From contig CM061098.1 in assembly GCA_030770545.1 (NCBI GenBank), forward strand, positions 16,768,001-16,832,000: a stretch of DNA of 64,000 bases. The letters run 5' to 3'. The notes below the pieces were generated by a model. It was not told where the DNA came from. It worked only from the letters and a program-made list of their open reading frames with translations, and did not search any database. Every line of letters starts with the position of its first letter. Positions within the stretch are counted from its first letter, which is position 1. Positions 47,353 through 58,600 of the stretch are shown in pieces. Both the position numbers and the translations under genes were made by a program. The DNA is from Macropodus opercularis. Lineage: Eukaryota > Chordata > Actinopteri > Anabantiformes > Osphronemidae.

Positions 47353-48689
47353 TTCGACACCATGGGAATGTTGCTCAGTTCCCCGGAGCAGGTCCTGAGA
47401 CCAGGCCCTGGAGGAGTCCAAGCCTTGACTACTGTACATGTGGCTGACTGCGTGTGCTTAAAACGCATATTCATTTACACAACGCTTAAGGTCGATGGTG
47501 CAGCAGTTAAAGCTTTTATTCAAGGGAAATTTTTGGCAGTTACTTTAGCTGAAATTAAATCGTCACGCTTGAATAAATGCATGTTTTAAAAGTGACTAGG
47601 CTGCAGGCAAACAAATCTCTGGAAAGTCAAAGCCAAGCTAAGAAACATTGAGAATCTGCTTCCATGTGCCGTAGTGTGTGTATTAACATCTTTCCACTGA
47701 CACAGCATCCACATTCTCCAGCCATGACACCGTCACCCCTTCTTCTGCAATCCCTCAGTCTCTGTTCCCCATATCCATCCAGCTGACGCTCTGTGCTCGC
47801 TCTCCCTCCTCTGCCTCCTTGGCTCTCATCCAGGTGTGTGAACCAACCAACACGCACAACTCCAGCCAGTCTAATAAGCTCAGTGGGTCTGTCTTGTACC
47901 TTGAACCATGTAACCAGAAAATGTATCCAGTCCCCTAAACAAGCCTCTAGAAGGCAGTTCTTATTTATTCCCTTCCTTTTACATTGAGGCGTAAAGGAAT
48001 TTGATTGTGTTTCTCTTTATTCAGTTATGGATGCATTTCCAGAGGGCAGTGAGAAAGCTTTAGCCATTTACTAGGGGGACTGTTGGTATTTAGTGAGAAC
48101 TTGTGCGAGAGTTTGTTGTTTTATATTCATAGACAAACAGATGGAGACTTTTCATTCATTCAGTCCATGATGGTACTAACTGCTGAGAGTTTGCAGCAGA
48201 GAGATGTGGTTGTTTTACATGTTTTACAGCAACACTGTGACTCTATCGAACGACATAAACATCCTTTTAGTGACTGAATAAATGTTTGCTACTGTCTGTA
48301 CTTTTCTCCTTCTTCTCTCCTTTGCATCATCTTGTGGTATTTTCCATATGGCAAAGACATTTGTTTTAGAAATTTAGAAGAACATGGGTGTGTGTCAGAT
48401 TAAGTGTGGGGTAGCAGTTTGAATCCATGGAGTCTCATTAGAGCCAGGGAGAATTATTCAACCCATGAATGAGTCAGATCTCTGTATACACCTGCAGACA
48501 CCACCCAATGAGGAGAAAGAAGACAAGCAGAAGGCGGATAGAGATACAGAATAGCATGGTGCTAGGAAGATTACTTAAACATCAAAGAAATGAAACCCAG
48601 AGGCAGTTAAACTGAGAATATTAAAGGTGCTTCGTATTTTTGCTTCCTTATAAAGTGCACTATTTGAAAATGAATGGCTTATTAGGGTG
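47353..48689. other. Noncoding DNA, nothing recognised
   Basis: Small frames without domains. It may include more of the unknown repeat just downstream of copy 1 ('ccccggagcaggtcctgag'). Confidence 0.45.
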
Positions 48690-48905
48690 GTGGGCGGCAC
48701 AGTGGCGTACTGGTTAGCACTGTTGTCTTACAGCCAGAAGGGCCTGGGTTTGATTTGACTTTTTCATGTTTAGGTTAAGAATTCAGCAGTGGAGGAGCGG
48801 GACAGTGGTGTAGTGGTGGATTTCCTCCCTCCGTCCAAAAACATGTAACTAGGTTGATTGGAGAGTCTATGGGTCATTTTATTTTCTGTCACAGGGCACT
48901 ATACA
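48690..48905 (+). mobile_element. SINE of the second family, with doubled head
   Basis: 'gggcggcacagtggcgtac', 'ggttagcactgttgtctta' and 'gggcctgggtttgattt' form a tRNA-like head (degenerate B box). After a short AT-rich stretch a second partial head, 'gcgggacagtggtgtagtgg', runs into the body 'ttcctccctccgtccaaaa' and 'acatgtaactaggttgattg'. The two heads suggest a dimer or an insertion of one copy in another. Confidence 0.7.
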
Positions 48906-51900
48906 TGCATTAGATGCACGAGATTCAGTTAAAGGGCTCACATTTCTTTTTTGTCTCACTGATGTCCCCCAGAATATTCCCGGAGCATATTATCCAGAGC
49001 TCCCACTTCCACGCGTCTCACATGGCTCATATAGTCAGACTCAGGGTTTGTGTTTTTATGGAATTACTATTGCGTTTTCCTTTCCTTTCATTTTGGAATA
49101 AAGGTTGTTCAACATTGACAGACTACAGGAAACACTCTTCCAGCTTTGTAGTTTTTAAATTTACATGGTTGTGCTATTTTGACACATAATACAATATCTG
49201 CAATATTTGTAAACATTCTTTTTTTTAAAAAATAATTAGCTTAAAATAACTGGAAGTACAAACAAATCGCTCTGTGACTTGTGTCCGGTCCAAAAGAAGA
49301 AAAAACATGATGTCTTAATTTCTGAAAAGTCTTTGAAACTATCATGTTCTGAGACAGTGAGTTATAAAATGCCCAGCTTCTTCACTGCTGTGGCCTTTAG
49401 AAAGTGCACATTGGAACAAATGCACACAAATGCGTGTACGTCAGCTGCACACACACACACACTCACACACACACACACACACACACACACGATCAGAATG
49501 ACCATATAGCCTGTGTTGCACTGCAGGTCTTATCAATCATTCCTGGAGTTGAGGGCAGGTTGGGAACTCTAATAGCTGTGGTGAATGTGTGAGTACAGGT
49601 GTGTGCAGTGTAGTAACTAGCGTATGTTTGTGACAGTGCAGGACGTTGGAGGTGTAACTACTCTACCTGTGTGTATGTGGGTCTGGCCACTTACAGCCCT
49701 GTCTCTAAAGCGACTCGCTGGGCCTCCTCTATCAGCATCAGTCATGTCACGTAAGACAGACAGAATTTCTGACCAATTGGTATCTCACACAGTGGTACTT
49801 TCTGAGAACAGGAATATATATATATGTGTTTTAGTTTTTTTGTTTAAGGAGAAATGTAACTCAATCAGTAAACTAACACAATCACAGGACATTTCATGAT
49901 AGGACAGCAATCTAAAAACAATTTGTGTAAGAATGCTAAAAAACACAACAAATTTAAATAAGAAAGTAAGTAAAGCCAATTAAATATGTTTCATTAGGAT
50001 TAAGGATTAATAAGAATTATTTAAATCAGATTAATAAATGTGTGTGTTTGTGGTGATCAACATCACTGTTATACTGTAATTCAGGACAATAATCTGGTTA
50101 ACGCATATGATTAACATATCCGATCCATAAGATGAATAGGAAGGTGATGGTTTTGTCTTTAGACTGTATTTGGATGCACAAACAATGCAAACAGTTCATC
50201 ATGTTGTTGCATCCGAGCTTTGTCTTGTTGTTGTTTGTCTTACAGTAAGCGGCAAGAGCATGAACTGGTCAAAGTACTTCAGCTTCCTTTAGACTTGCTA
50301 CAGGTCCGTGTGGTAACGTCGTACATATAACATTAAATTGTTGATCATGGTTCGTATCCATTAAAAACTCTTTCTAAAAAGGAGCATTACCACACATCTA
50401 ACGTGAGCTATTTGACTTCAGAGGCAAATCTCTGTGTCCAGATGAGCAACGGTTACAGCAGCCACGGAGTGTGTGCAGTAGTAGAAATACTTCATTAAAG
50501 TGAACGCATGGGGTGAGGACACACTAAAAAGCAACCAGCAGTCAGAAAAGCACAATTTCGGCATGTGTGCACTTTTAAAGTGACTGAGTTGCAGACATCG
50601 TGTTTGGACAAAATAATAAAAATAAAAAAAGAGATTATTCATCAGTTTCATTTGCATCAATTTTGATCCTTTATGTTCTGTTAAACATTCTTTTATATTC
50701 TATAATCAACCTTCTCATTGACTGCATTGCACTGTACATATCAGTAGTATAAGAATTACATTTGCTTTTGAGTCCATGGATATTAAATTAGAAGCTGAGG
50801 AGACTATGAAGACAATATGATGTGTGCAGGTGGGAGGCATGATATGCAGATGTAAGTTAAAGGACAAAGTGCCCTTCAAGACCGTCCCTCTGAGGCTTTT
50901 CTCTGAAGGCATATTTTCTAGGCGTCAGTCGTTGTGTGTGTGGGTGGGTGTCATGTGCGTTTATGCAACAAATAATCTATGAAATATGAAACAAATCTAT
51001 CAAACACAGCACGTGTGTGTGCTGGTGTGTGTGCGTTAATATTGTATTCGATCGTGTATTCTGCTTTTCTTTAGAAGTTTACTGTGAGTATGAGCACGAT
51101 TTTTTTTCTGCTTGGATATTATATATTCATCAACATCACACTGAGGAGCTACTGTACATTTCTTATGCATTTTTTCTTCAAATGACGTCTACTGCAGCAT
51201 GAATTCCACACGCGGGCATGAAGTCAGTCAGTTATTGCAGATCTCATTCCTGCCATTATTTCACGCACAGTTACACTTGCAGTAAAGACCCATGGAGGCA
51301 TGACAGAAGACAATTATCTAATCATGAACGCATAAGCATATTAAACGAAGAGCAAAGAAGCACGGATGAGCAAAAGAGAGAAACAAGCGTCAACACACAT
51401 GGACAACACAAATATTCAAAAGGTCATTATGATGTAGATTCTGTTGTTAATGCACTTTCTTTACTTTCTACCGTTTCATCCTTGTAAGGCTTGCAGGCGC
51501 GCTGAAGCCTGGTGTATGTACGTTAGATGCACGAGTGTCAACAACATATACATACAGTGTGCGTATATATATATTTGTAATTTAAATAATGTGTTTTTTA
51601 AAATGTGTTCAAGTGCAAGGGGGAGTAGGAGATGAGGAGGGAGGGGGACAGCTTGCTGTGCAGTTGCACCTCGGGACTTTCCTAAGGACACAACACTAAT
51701 GACTGCAGGTACAGGATAATCCACCTAAAACACTGCCAGCAAATCCTGGCTTATTAAAAAAGATTTCATTTTCCTCCTTTTATTAAAATATATTGTAAAG
51801 TCCTCCATTTTTTTTAAATACCATTCAGACAATGTTTGACTTAGGAGAAGGAGAAGAAAACAGGATGGAAATAGGTCGATGACAATGATGGCAGCCTCAC

Positions 51901-53011
51901 TGCTTCTCAAAATACCTCTGAGCTCAATAAGGGTCCATGATGTCAAATGCATGTATATGTCAATATAAACACATCAATATATATTGATATTGCAGCTTCC
52001 ATAACTAGTCCATAACTAAGGCAGAACCTTAGATTTGTTGAAGTTTTGCACTAAAATCAGACATTCAAAGCACAATAGATCAATATCTGCTTTGCCCCAT
52101 ACAAATGCAGCTGACATTTAAACAGTCAGATCTCTATCTCAACCACAGTGCAGCCTCAAACTTCAAAGTCTGACCTCCCTCCTGATTGAAAGGCACAGAT
52201 ATGTGCAGTGTTTTCTAAGCCTCCTTGACTTGTGACCTTCACCTTGTCTCTGCGGGTAAGTCGAACGAAGAAAAGAGCTGTCAACAAGCCACAAACTCTT
52301 TCTGGATGATGCTGACACCAAATTGTGGACAGAAAACTGAGGCTGTATGCTCCAACATATATCGATATGTGAAGAGCTACTGTTAGCACAAAGACCCCGA
52401 TAGCACTGAGCTGTGACCTTCTAAATGTATTTTGCTTATACACTGTAACCATGAACTTTTGGAGGCGTTTCCCAGAGGAGACTGTGTAACAGGTTCATTT
52501 AGCAAATGTGTGATTAGGAGGATTATGCAAGTGTGCACGTGAAAATGCTTCTATCATGGAATTGTGGCTTTTCATTTTTATATATGTATTATTATTATTA
52601 TTGTGTCCACCACAGGCCTCACGAAGTCGCTTCCACATCTCCAGTTTACTACAATAAATTACAGCTTTTGAATATGCAATAAGTAAACGTAAAATTCTGT
52701 GTTTTCTTCACGTAAAGAGCGTTTCTAGGGAAAATCTGCTAGTGTTGTTTCAATAGTTTCCTCTCGCTTCCCTTTGATTACCTATATAATAGTTTAGCGC
52801 TGTAGCAGATGACCTACAGTTGTAACACTTAACAGTAATGGGTCAGGATTGGGAATTTTGCTGAATGACGTCTCAGAGTCTGTTCAACACCTTGTTTCAT
52901 GCAACAGCTTGAAATGTTACCATCAGCCTTTCCAGCGTATCTGCCCAGATGGAGGCAGCGAGAAGCTGCTGGTGTCCAGCAGAGGACTTACAAAGAACTG
53001 TTTGAGCGCAG
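48906..53011. other. Noncoding DNA with one microsatellite
   Basis: About 4.1 kb without a supportable gene. A (CA)n tract lies at 49,448-49,490. The 98-residue antisense frame at 52,156-52,452 has a hydrophobic stretch but no family match, splice context or neighbours. An ATT triplet run lies near 52,588-52,602. Confidence 0.45.
49448..49490. repeat. (CA)n microsatellite, one interruption
   Basis: About twenty CA units broken once by CTCA. Confidence 0.95.
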
Positions 53012-53090
53012 CTGGGAAGGTGCACAGCGAGAGATTGAAGCTGTTCTTATTGTGCTGCTGTTTTAGCCTCGGAGGTTGTGTGACGGCAGC
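53012..53090 (-). repeat. Dispersed repeat of unknown family, copy 2
   Basis: The reverse complement matches 47,254-47,352, including 'gtcacacaacctccgaggc' almost without change. It lies just upstream of a SINE. Confidence 0.65.
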
Positions 53091-53149
53091 CTGCAATCTG
53101 GTTTCAAGCAGAGGTTTCAGCCTAGCCCCATACTCTACATACTGTAGGG

Positions 53150-53460
53150 GAGCCAGTGACGTACACTGTGTGGCGGTTTGACAAGAACTTGACAGCGCGG
53201 AGGTCCTGGGTCTGATTCCCACCGTCACCCAGGGGCCTTCTGCTGCATGTTGTCTATACTCTGGTTCCCTGCCACAGCCCATAGACATGTAGTCAGGTTA
53301 ACCCTCGCGCAGCCTTCGAGGGGTCAAAATGAAAAATGAAATGTTTTTGAGCTTTGTGCGCCTACAGTGGGGTCGTTTGACCCCTCGAAGGCCCTGTGAG
53401 GGTGGAGTGGAGGCTATATATGGCCCATAGGTGCAAATGATTGTTGGTCTATGTGTTGCC
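53150..53460 (+). mobile_element. SINE of the second family, split by a MITE
   Basis: The head region 'agcgcggaggtcctgggt' with 'ctgattcccaccgtcaccc' keeps a B-box-like segment, followed by 'actctggttccctgccacag' and 'catagacatgtagtcaggtt'. The repeat then breaks at TTAA for the MITE at 53,302-53,402 and resumes with 'atggcccataggtgcaaatg' and 'attgttggtctatgtgttgc', the expected continuation of this family. Confidence 0.75.
53302..53402 (+). mobile_element. TTAA MITE, short 101-bp form
   Basis: TTAA (53,298-53,301) precedes CCCTCGCGCAGCCTTCGAGG, and the right end reads GACCCCTCGAAGGCCCTGTG and then AGGG. The terminal arms are inverted repeats, with GGGGTCAAA opposing GTTTGACCCC. Compared with the 282-bp copy, the whole middle is deleted. 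The right TTAA is degraded to TGGA. Confidence 0.85.
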
Positions 53461-54539
53461 TCTCACGCCTGGATGAGCATTAGAACAGAGTACGGACTCA
53501 GGGCACGTCGTGTTGGTTAAAGCCGTGAAATCATTGCGTATGTGATCTGTCTTTAGATGATCATAAACACAAAGGCTGCTAACATAAAGCATAATGTTGA
53601 CTATTGTCTCTATGTTACTATATGTTTGCAAACCAGCTATAACCAACAAGGCCTGGCTGGAAACTGATCACACAGACTGAAGGTTTGAACTGTAGTCGTA
53701 TACTGGCTGCAGTTCTTCCTCTCTTCAGTGCCAGATTCTAACAGCAGCAGGCAGCTGTTGACAGAAAGTCTGAGGAGCAGCAACCGCACATTTCTGATCC
53801 TGAGCCAATCAAATGGAACTTAAACAACGACTTGGAATCAATCAAGCCTTTAATTGGCTGCTGACTGCTATGCTGCTCTGCACAAAGTGGTATCATGGAA
53901 CTTAATGCAAATTGCTGATCTTGTTCTCACAGACTGATAATTAGCATAGTCTCAGAAATTCAATTCGACTTTGAAGTCTTTATTTTACTAATGTGTTTCA
54001 TCCTTCCTTTCTCAAGGGTGACTTCCAAGCACGCTCATATCTAAAGAGGCTTTATTAAATAACCCAAACAAAGAGCACCATCATGTGCTGCATGTGTCAC
54101 AGATAATTTACTGTAGATTATTATACATTATGCTTTTTGACAAAATGCATTCAGCATCAGAAACAAAACACATGAAGTAAGCAAGGAATACTGTAGGTAG
54201 GACTGGTGCATTCCCACAGTGTTTGAGAGCTCATGACTAATTAATGGATGCAAAGGAGAAATAAAGAGCTGCTGCGGTCTGCTGGTGCTTGGCTCAGGCT
54301 TACAGTGCAGCTGAATCCTTCCTCTGCTTAGTTAGTTGCAGGTTCACTATGTTTCCATGGATCATTGTTTTCCGTTTGCTCTGGAGGATGAAACCCTCTG
54401 CCTGGAGGTTTGACCCTTTCTCCTAGCTATGCCACCAGCCCATCAGCTCTGTATGGGGACAAGACAGAAACACACTCATCGTAGCAGTTTTCAGAAAGGT
54501 ACAGGTACTTTGTTTGCCTGTGAGATGCAGTATTATTGA
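53461..54539. other. Noncoding DNA with motif-dense candidate regulatory blocks
   Basis: No supportable gene. 53,780-53,960 holds an exact octamer ATGCAAAT (53,905-53,912), CCAAT-like and TAATTA-like strings and 'tttaattggctgctgact'. 54,205-54,335 holds 'catgactaattaatggatgc'. Both are free of simple repeats. Confidence 0.45.
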
Positions 54540-54821
54540 CCCTCGACAGCCTTCAACGATGCTGAGATGAAAACAGGGGGCTCTAAGCTCAAAAACCACA
54601 CAAGGGTTGGATCAAACAGCCACAGACAGACGATAAATCACAACACGCTTTATCTAGATGAACGGTTGGATGAACTTGTTTATCATAGACCCACAGTGTT
54701 CATTGCTTGGATGTAACACCCACCAAGGCTGTTTGATCCAACCCTTGTGTGTGTTGTTGAGCTTTGAACGCCTCCTAGTTTACAGTGGGGTCGTTTTGAA
54801 ACCTCAAAGGCCCCACAAGGG
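54540..54821 (+). mobile_element. TTAA MITE, full length (282 bp)
   Basis: Flanked by TTGA on the left and TTAA on the right. The ends CCCTCGACAGCC and CCCCACAAGGG, and long inner arms ('acacaagggttggatcaaac' opposite 'gtttgatccaacccttgtgt'), make a hairpin-forming element with a unique centre of about 100 bases. TTAA targets and CCCT ends are characteristic of piggyBac-type elements. There is no coding capacity, so any transposase must come from elsewhere. This copy is the reference for the four partial copies in the window. Confidence 0.85.
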
Positions 54822-55394
54822 TTAAGCCTGTAGTGATACTATGGACTGAAGATGAAAGATGTAGATGAAATACTTACATTTCTTTCAATTTCACGAATCT
54901 GAGAAAAGTTATATTTTAAATCTTAAAACTATTGGACTACTAGCTCACACGGTTGTTCACAAAGTAATAACCCACCCATCCTTGCCTGTGAGTGACTGAG
55001 CCTTTCAGTGATGCTGCTATTTCCAGTTAACTCGTTCACCTGTGGAATCTCAATTTCATTAGAAAGTGTATGTTTTGGGAGCTTTCTGAGATACTGTAGT
55101 GTTCAGATGAAAATAGAACAGATACGACATTGTGATGGTGACATATGTATTTTACTTGCAGTACACCTTCACAAGGGTTAGCTGGACATAGATTTCTTCC
55201 TGGTTAGACTTTGTATTTGTGATATTTTTAACATTGTGCATCGATACTAAAGCCCAAACTATAAAAGAACACATGTTTAAATATGTAGTAAACACAAAAG
55301 TGTTAAATAAGTATAACACGTAAATAGTTTTCGATTTTGTATTCTTATAATTATCCTTTTGTCATAAGGATGGCTATGCTTGTTTTTGGCATTC
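54822..55394. other. Noncoding DNA, nothing recognised
   Basis: AT-rich unique DNA without credible frames. Confidence 0.5.
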
Positions 55395-55685
55395 CCATAG
55401 TTAGCAGAGGTGCTCAGTGGAGGCCAGATCATCTGATGCTGCAGTCCCTCAAACGCTCTCCTCCTTCCTGGACAAACGCTGTAGCTAGCAAAATTAGAGG
55501 CACATTTGTGGCCATGGTTCTGTTAGAAAACAAATGGTAGTGCTGGATGGGTGCTGCCACAAATGAACAAGTCGAGTTCCAATAACCAAGCAGCCCCACA
55601 CCATCACAACTCCTCCTCTGTGCCGTGCAGTGGGAACCATACGCGTGACCCTTCATTCACCCTTTGTAACAAAGACATCATTTAG
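55395..55685 (-). pseudogene. Dead Tc1-like transposase fragment, antisense
   Basis: The plus strand shows the complement of a Tc1-like transposase 3' half: 'gtgctcagtggaggccagat', 'gaaaacaaatggta', 'cagccccacaccatcacaac' and 'gtgggaaccatacgcg'. Read on the minus strand these correspond to the GGGSVMVWGC-like and surrounding motifs, here broken across frames. Both TIRs and the N-terminal DNA-binding region are missing. The copy is older than or different from the Tc1 at 22,796. Confidence 0.65.
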
Positions 55686-58600
55686 ATCAGATTTAGATCC
55701 CGTACAGTAATAATAGAGCTCTAGGGTTTCTTCTCTTTTTGACTTGCTTGTTGCATTATGCATTGACTGACCTTGATTTTCTATGGTGATGATGGTCTTT
55801 TTCTTTACTTAACAGAGGGCTTTGTTCATAATTCTGTATAAGACAGCTGATGGTCTAGAGCTCATGAAGAACGTTAGACATGTCACAGATCAACTACATA
55901 AACTATTCCAGGAGCAGCTGCCTGAGGCAGCTTGCTTGGATGTCTTCAAAACTATATATAGCTATTATACTTTTTGTTACTACATAATTCCACATCCGTT
56001 CTGTTTATGTTTATGTTATTGACCTCTGGCATATCTGAGTTGTATCATTCAAGTTTGTATCATTCATAGTTGAAATAATAATAGTTTTGTTTTGTTTCAT
56101 TCCATTGGGGAAATAATTCTCAGACAGCTAAATATAAATGTTGGCACTGTTACAAACTCACTAGTATTTAGGTTTCAGTTCTCGTGTAATAGGGAGGCCT
56201 GACAAACTAACTAGGTTAAACACAATAGACAAAGTTGAAAACCCATGAATAACAAGTGAGGATATTCAAGATGTAGAGGAAAATATCAACTTACTAAAAT
56301 CACTGCTTGAGCAGGAACTCACGACGAAGTACGAAACGATACATAATAAGAGGAAATAGTAACCAAAATTAAAATCACTGCCCTGGGAAACTAGGGACTA
56401 ACAAACATATAAAAGAACTCAATTATCATTAACTTTATTCGACTCCATCTGACAGAAAATAAAGCGAAATGGCAAAGGAGGACAAGACATGAACTGCAAG
56501 AACTTATAAAGTAACATAAGTCAAAGACGCTGCATAAGCAGGAATTCTCAACTAACGATGTCAAAGTCTATCAGATTAATAAACAAAGTAACAAATGCAA
56601 AGTCAAACCGACAAAGAAGTAGATACTCAGAACAGGTACAATCCCAAATTCACAAAATAAGAACAAGACAAACAAACCAGAAGAGCAGAGCAGACTAACA
56701 AAGAAACCTTGCTAAGGTGGATTACACATCGTACTGCAAGTGATGGCGGTGGAGAAGTTGTTACACTCGTTTGTCTGGTCACAGGTGTATGTGACTCAAC
56801 ATGATTAGTCCAAAAGGCAACAGGAACCGGAAGCAACGTCAGTGATTAAGGTGCACACACTTAAACAAAAGCGAGACACAGCGGCCCAGCAGGCCTGAGG
56901 CCAAACCACAACAGGTGGGTATTTTCACGCAGATCTGTGAAAGACCAGATTCACATCACATTAAACCTAAGTCTAAAAAATATAAGACCTTCAACCACAG
57001 CTGTTGCCGGTACAAAGGCATAAAAATAAAGCAAAACACAGACGTAAAGAAGTCATCACTGGCCCCGAGCATCTGTTTGATCATTATTTTGATGTTCTAA
57101 ACAGGTTAATGTTTTCTTTTGGAGTTTACCCTCATTTGCTGCCATTAGTTTAGCATGAATTAAACATCTGTGTGTCTACTACTTATTCTAGTAACTGAGA
57201 AGCTGGCATTAGCATAGCAGATGGCCTGATACTTAGGGTGTGAATACGCTTAGGAAGCACTGATCTCCAGCTCCTCTCTGCTTATCGCTACATTCTCCTT
57301 CTCTTCTTCTCACAATCTTAAGTCCTTTACGCTTGTACTAGAATGTTTCTTAGCACACGATCAGACCTATAGATGTTTTTTTTACACTTTTTCTGACACC
57401 TTTTTCACACAAACAAATTCTTTCCACATCCTGCAACAACATGATCTTTACTGAAGCTTGATCAAATTTCTGATAGAGGAAGTTCAGAGACAGATTTCTG
57501 TTTGACTGGCAGAAAAAAAAAGGTGTCAATAAATTAATTCTACCAAATGTCTGCCCCTGATGGTTTGGATGCATCACTCATTTCTATCATTTGTGTATCA
57601 CTCAGTCTAATCAACCAGAACGGGTCCCAAATGTTATTTAATGTGTTCCAAATCAATTTTTTATCAGCTCTGGGATGCTGTTAATTTTTGTTCCCCGATG
57701 TTGCTCCGTCTTGTAACAGTTTTATGTTTTAAAACGAAACAAAATCAACCTTTGGCCTCATTTCTTCTATGGGCGATCTTGTAAAGCTGTTATGGATAAG
57801 TTCCTAACAAAGTCACACGCTGGTATTTTTGTTTATTTATACTGAACACATCTTAGAATTTGAGGTGATTTTTATGGATTTTGTCCCATCCAATGACAAT
57901 GTAAGTTGAAGGGAGGGGGAAGACATTTAGCATAGTTTTACTTGTTTAATTCATCTAATAGCATCTGTGATAGAGGACATCGTAAGTATTTAATTCTTCT
58001 TTGTTTGTTTTAGGAAGACATGAAAGACATGTTCATTACGGAGGCTCAACATTTGTGGAACTGTGTGAGTTTGAAAGAGTAATAAAGGAACTTGGAAGTT
58101 GTCCACTGCTTCTGTGCATTTGGGAAATGATTTGCTGTTTTATGTATAGTATTGTCATGTTTACAACACTTACCTCTGGAGTTATGATCTTTTGATTGAT
58201 GCGTGTGCAGGTTTAGGTTAAATTGTAGTCAGTAAAAACAAATTTTCATCAACCCTGATAAAACTGAACTGACAGAGCTCCTCAGAGCAGACCTGTACAT
58301 TTTATATTTGTTTTTCGTTGTTGATTATTTAATACAATATCAAAAATATTATTTATATTAATAAAAACTTTTAAGAAAGGTTTCTCCTTGATGTGCAATG
58401 TCTTTCGGATTCTGTGTGGTAACCTGCCTCCGCTGCTGCCTCCACCAACTGCTTAATCACGTTAGTACTGTTCATTTTTAATTTTAATATTATTTAATGC
58501 TAATAATATTTACTCATCAGGAGTCTTATCTCCCCTAAAGGTGGCGAAATCTCATTGAGCTGAGCACAAAGCTTGACAATGATCATGTTCTTCACGTCCT

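Noticed and set aside
52156..52452. 98-residue antisense frame with hydrophobic stretch
   Set aside because: No family resemblance, no splice context, no conservation evidence.
58246..58290. String resembling 'LNPDKTEL' of LINE RT
   Set aside because: About 10 codons only; no neighbouring homology.
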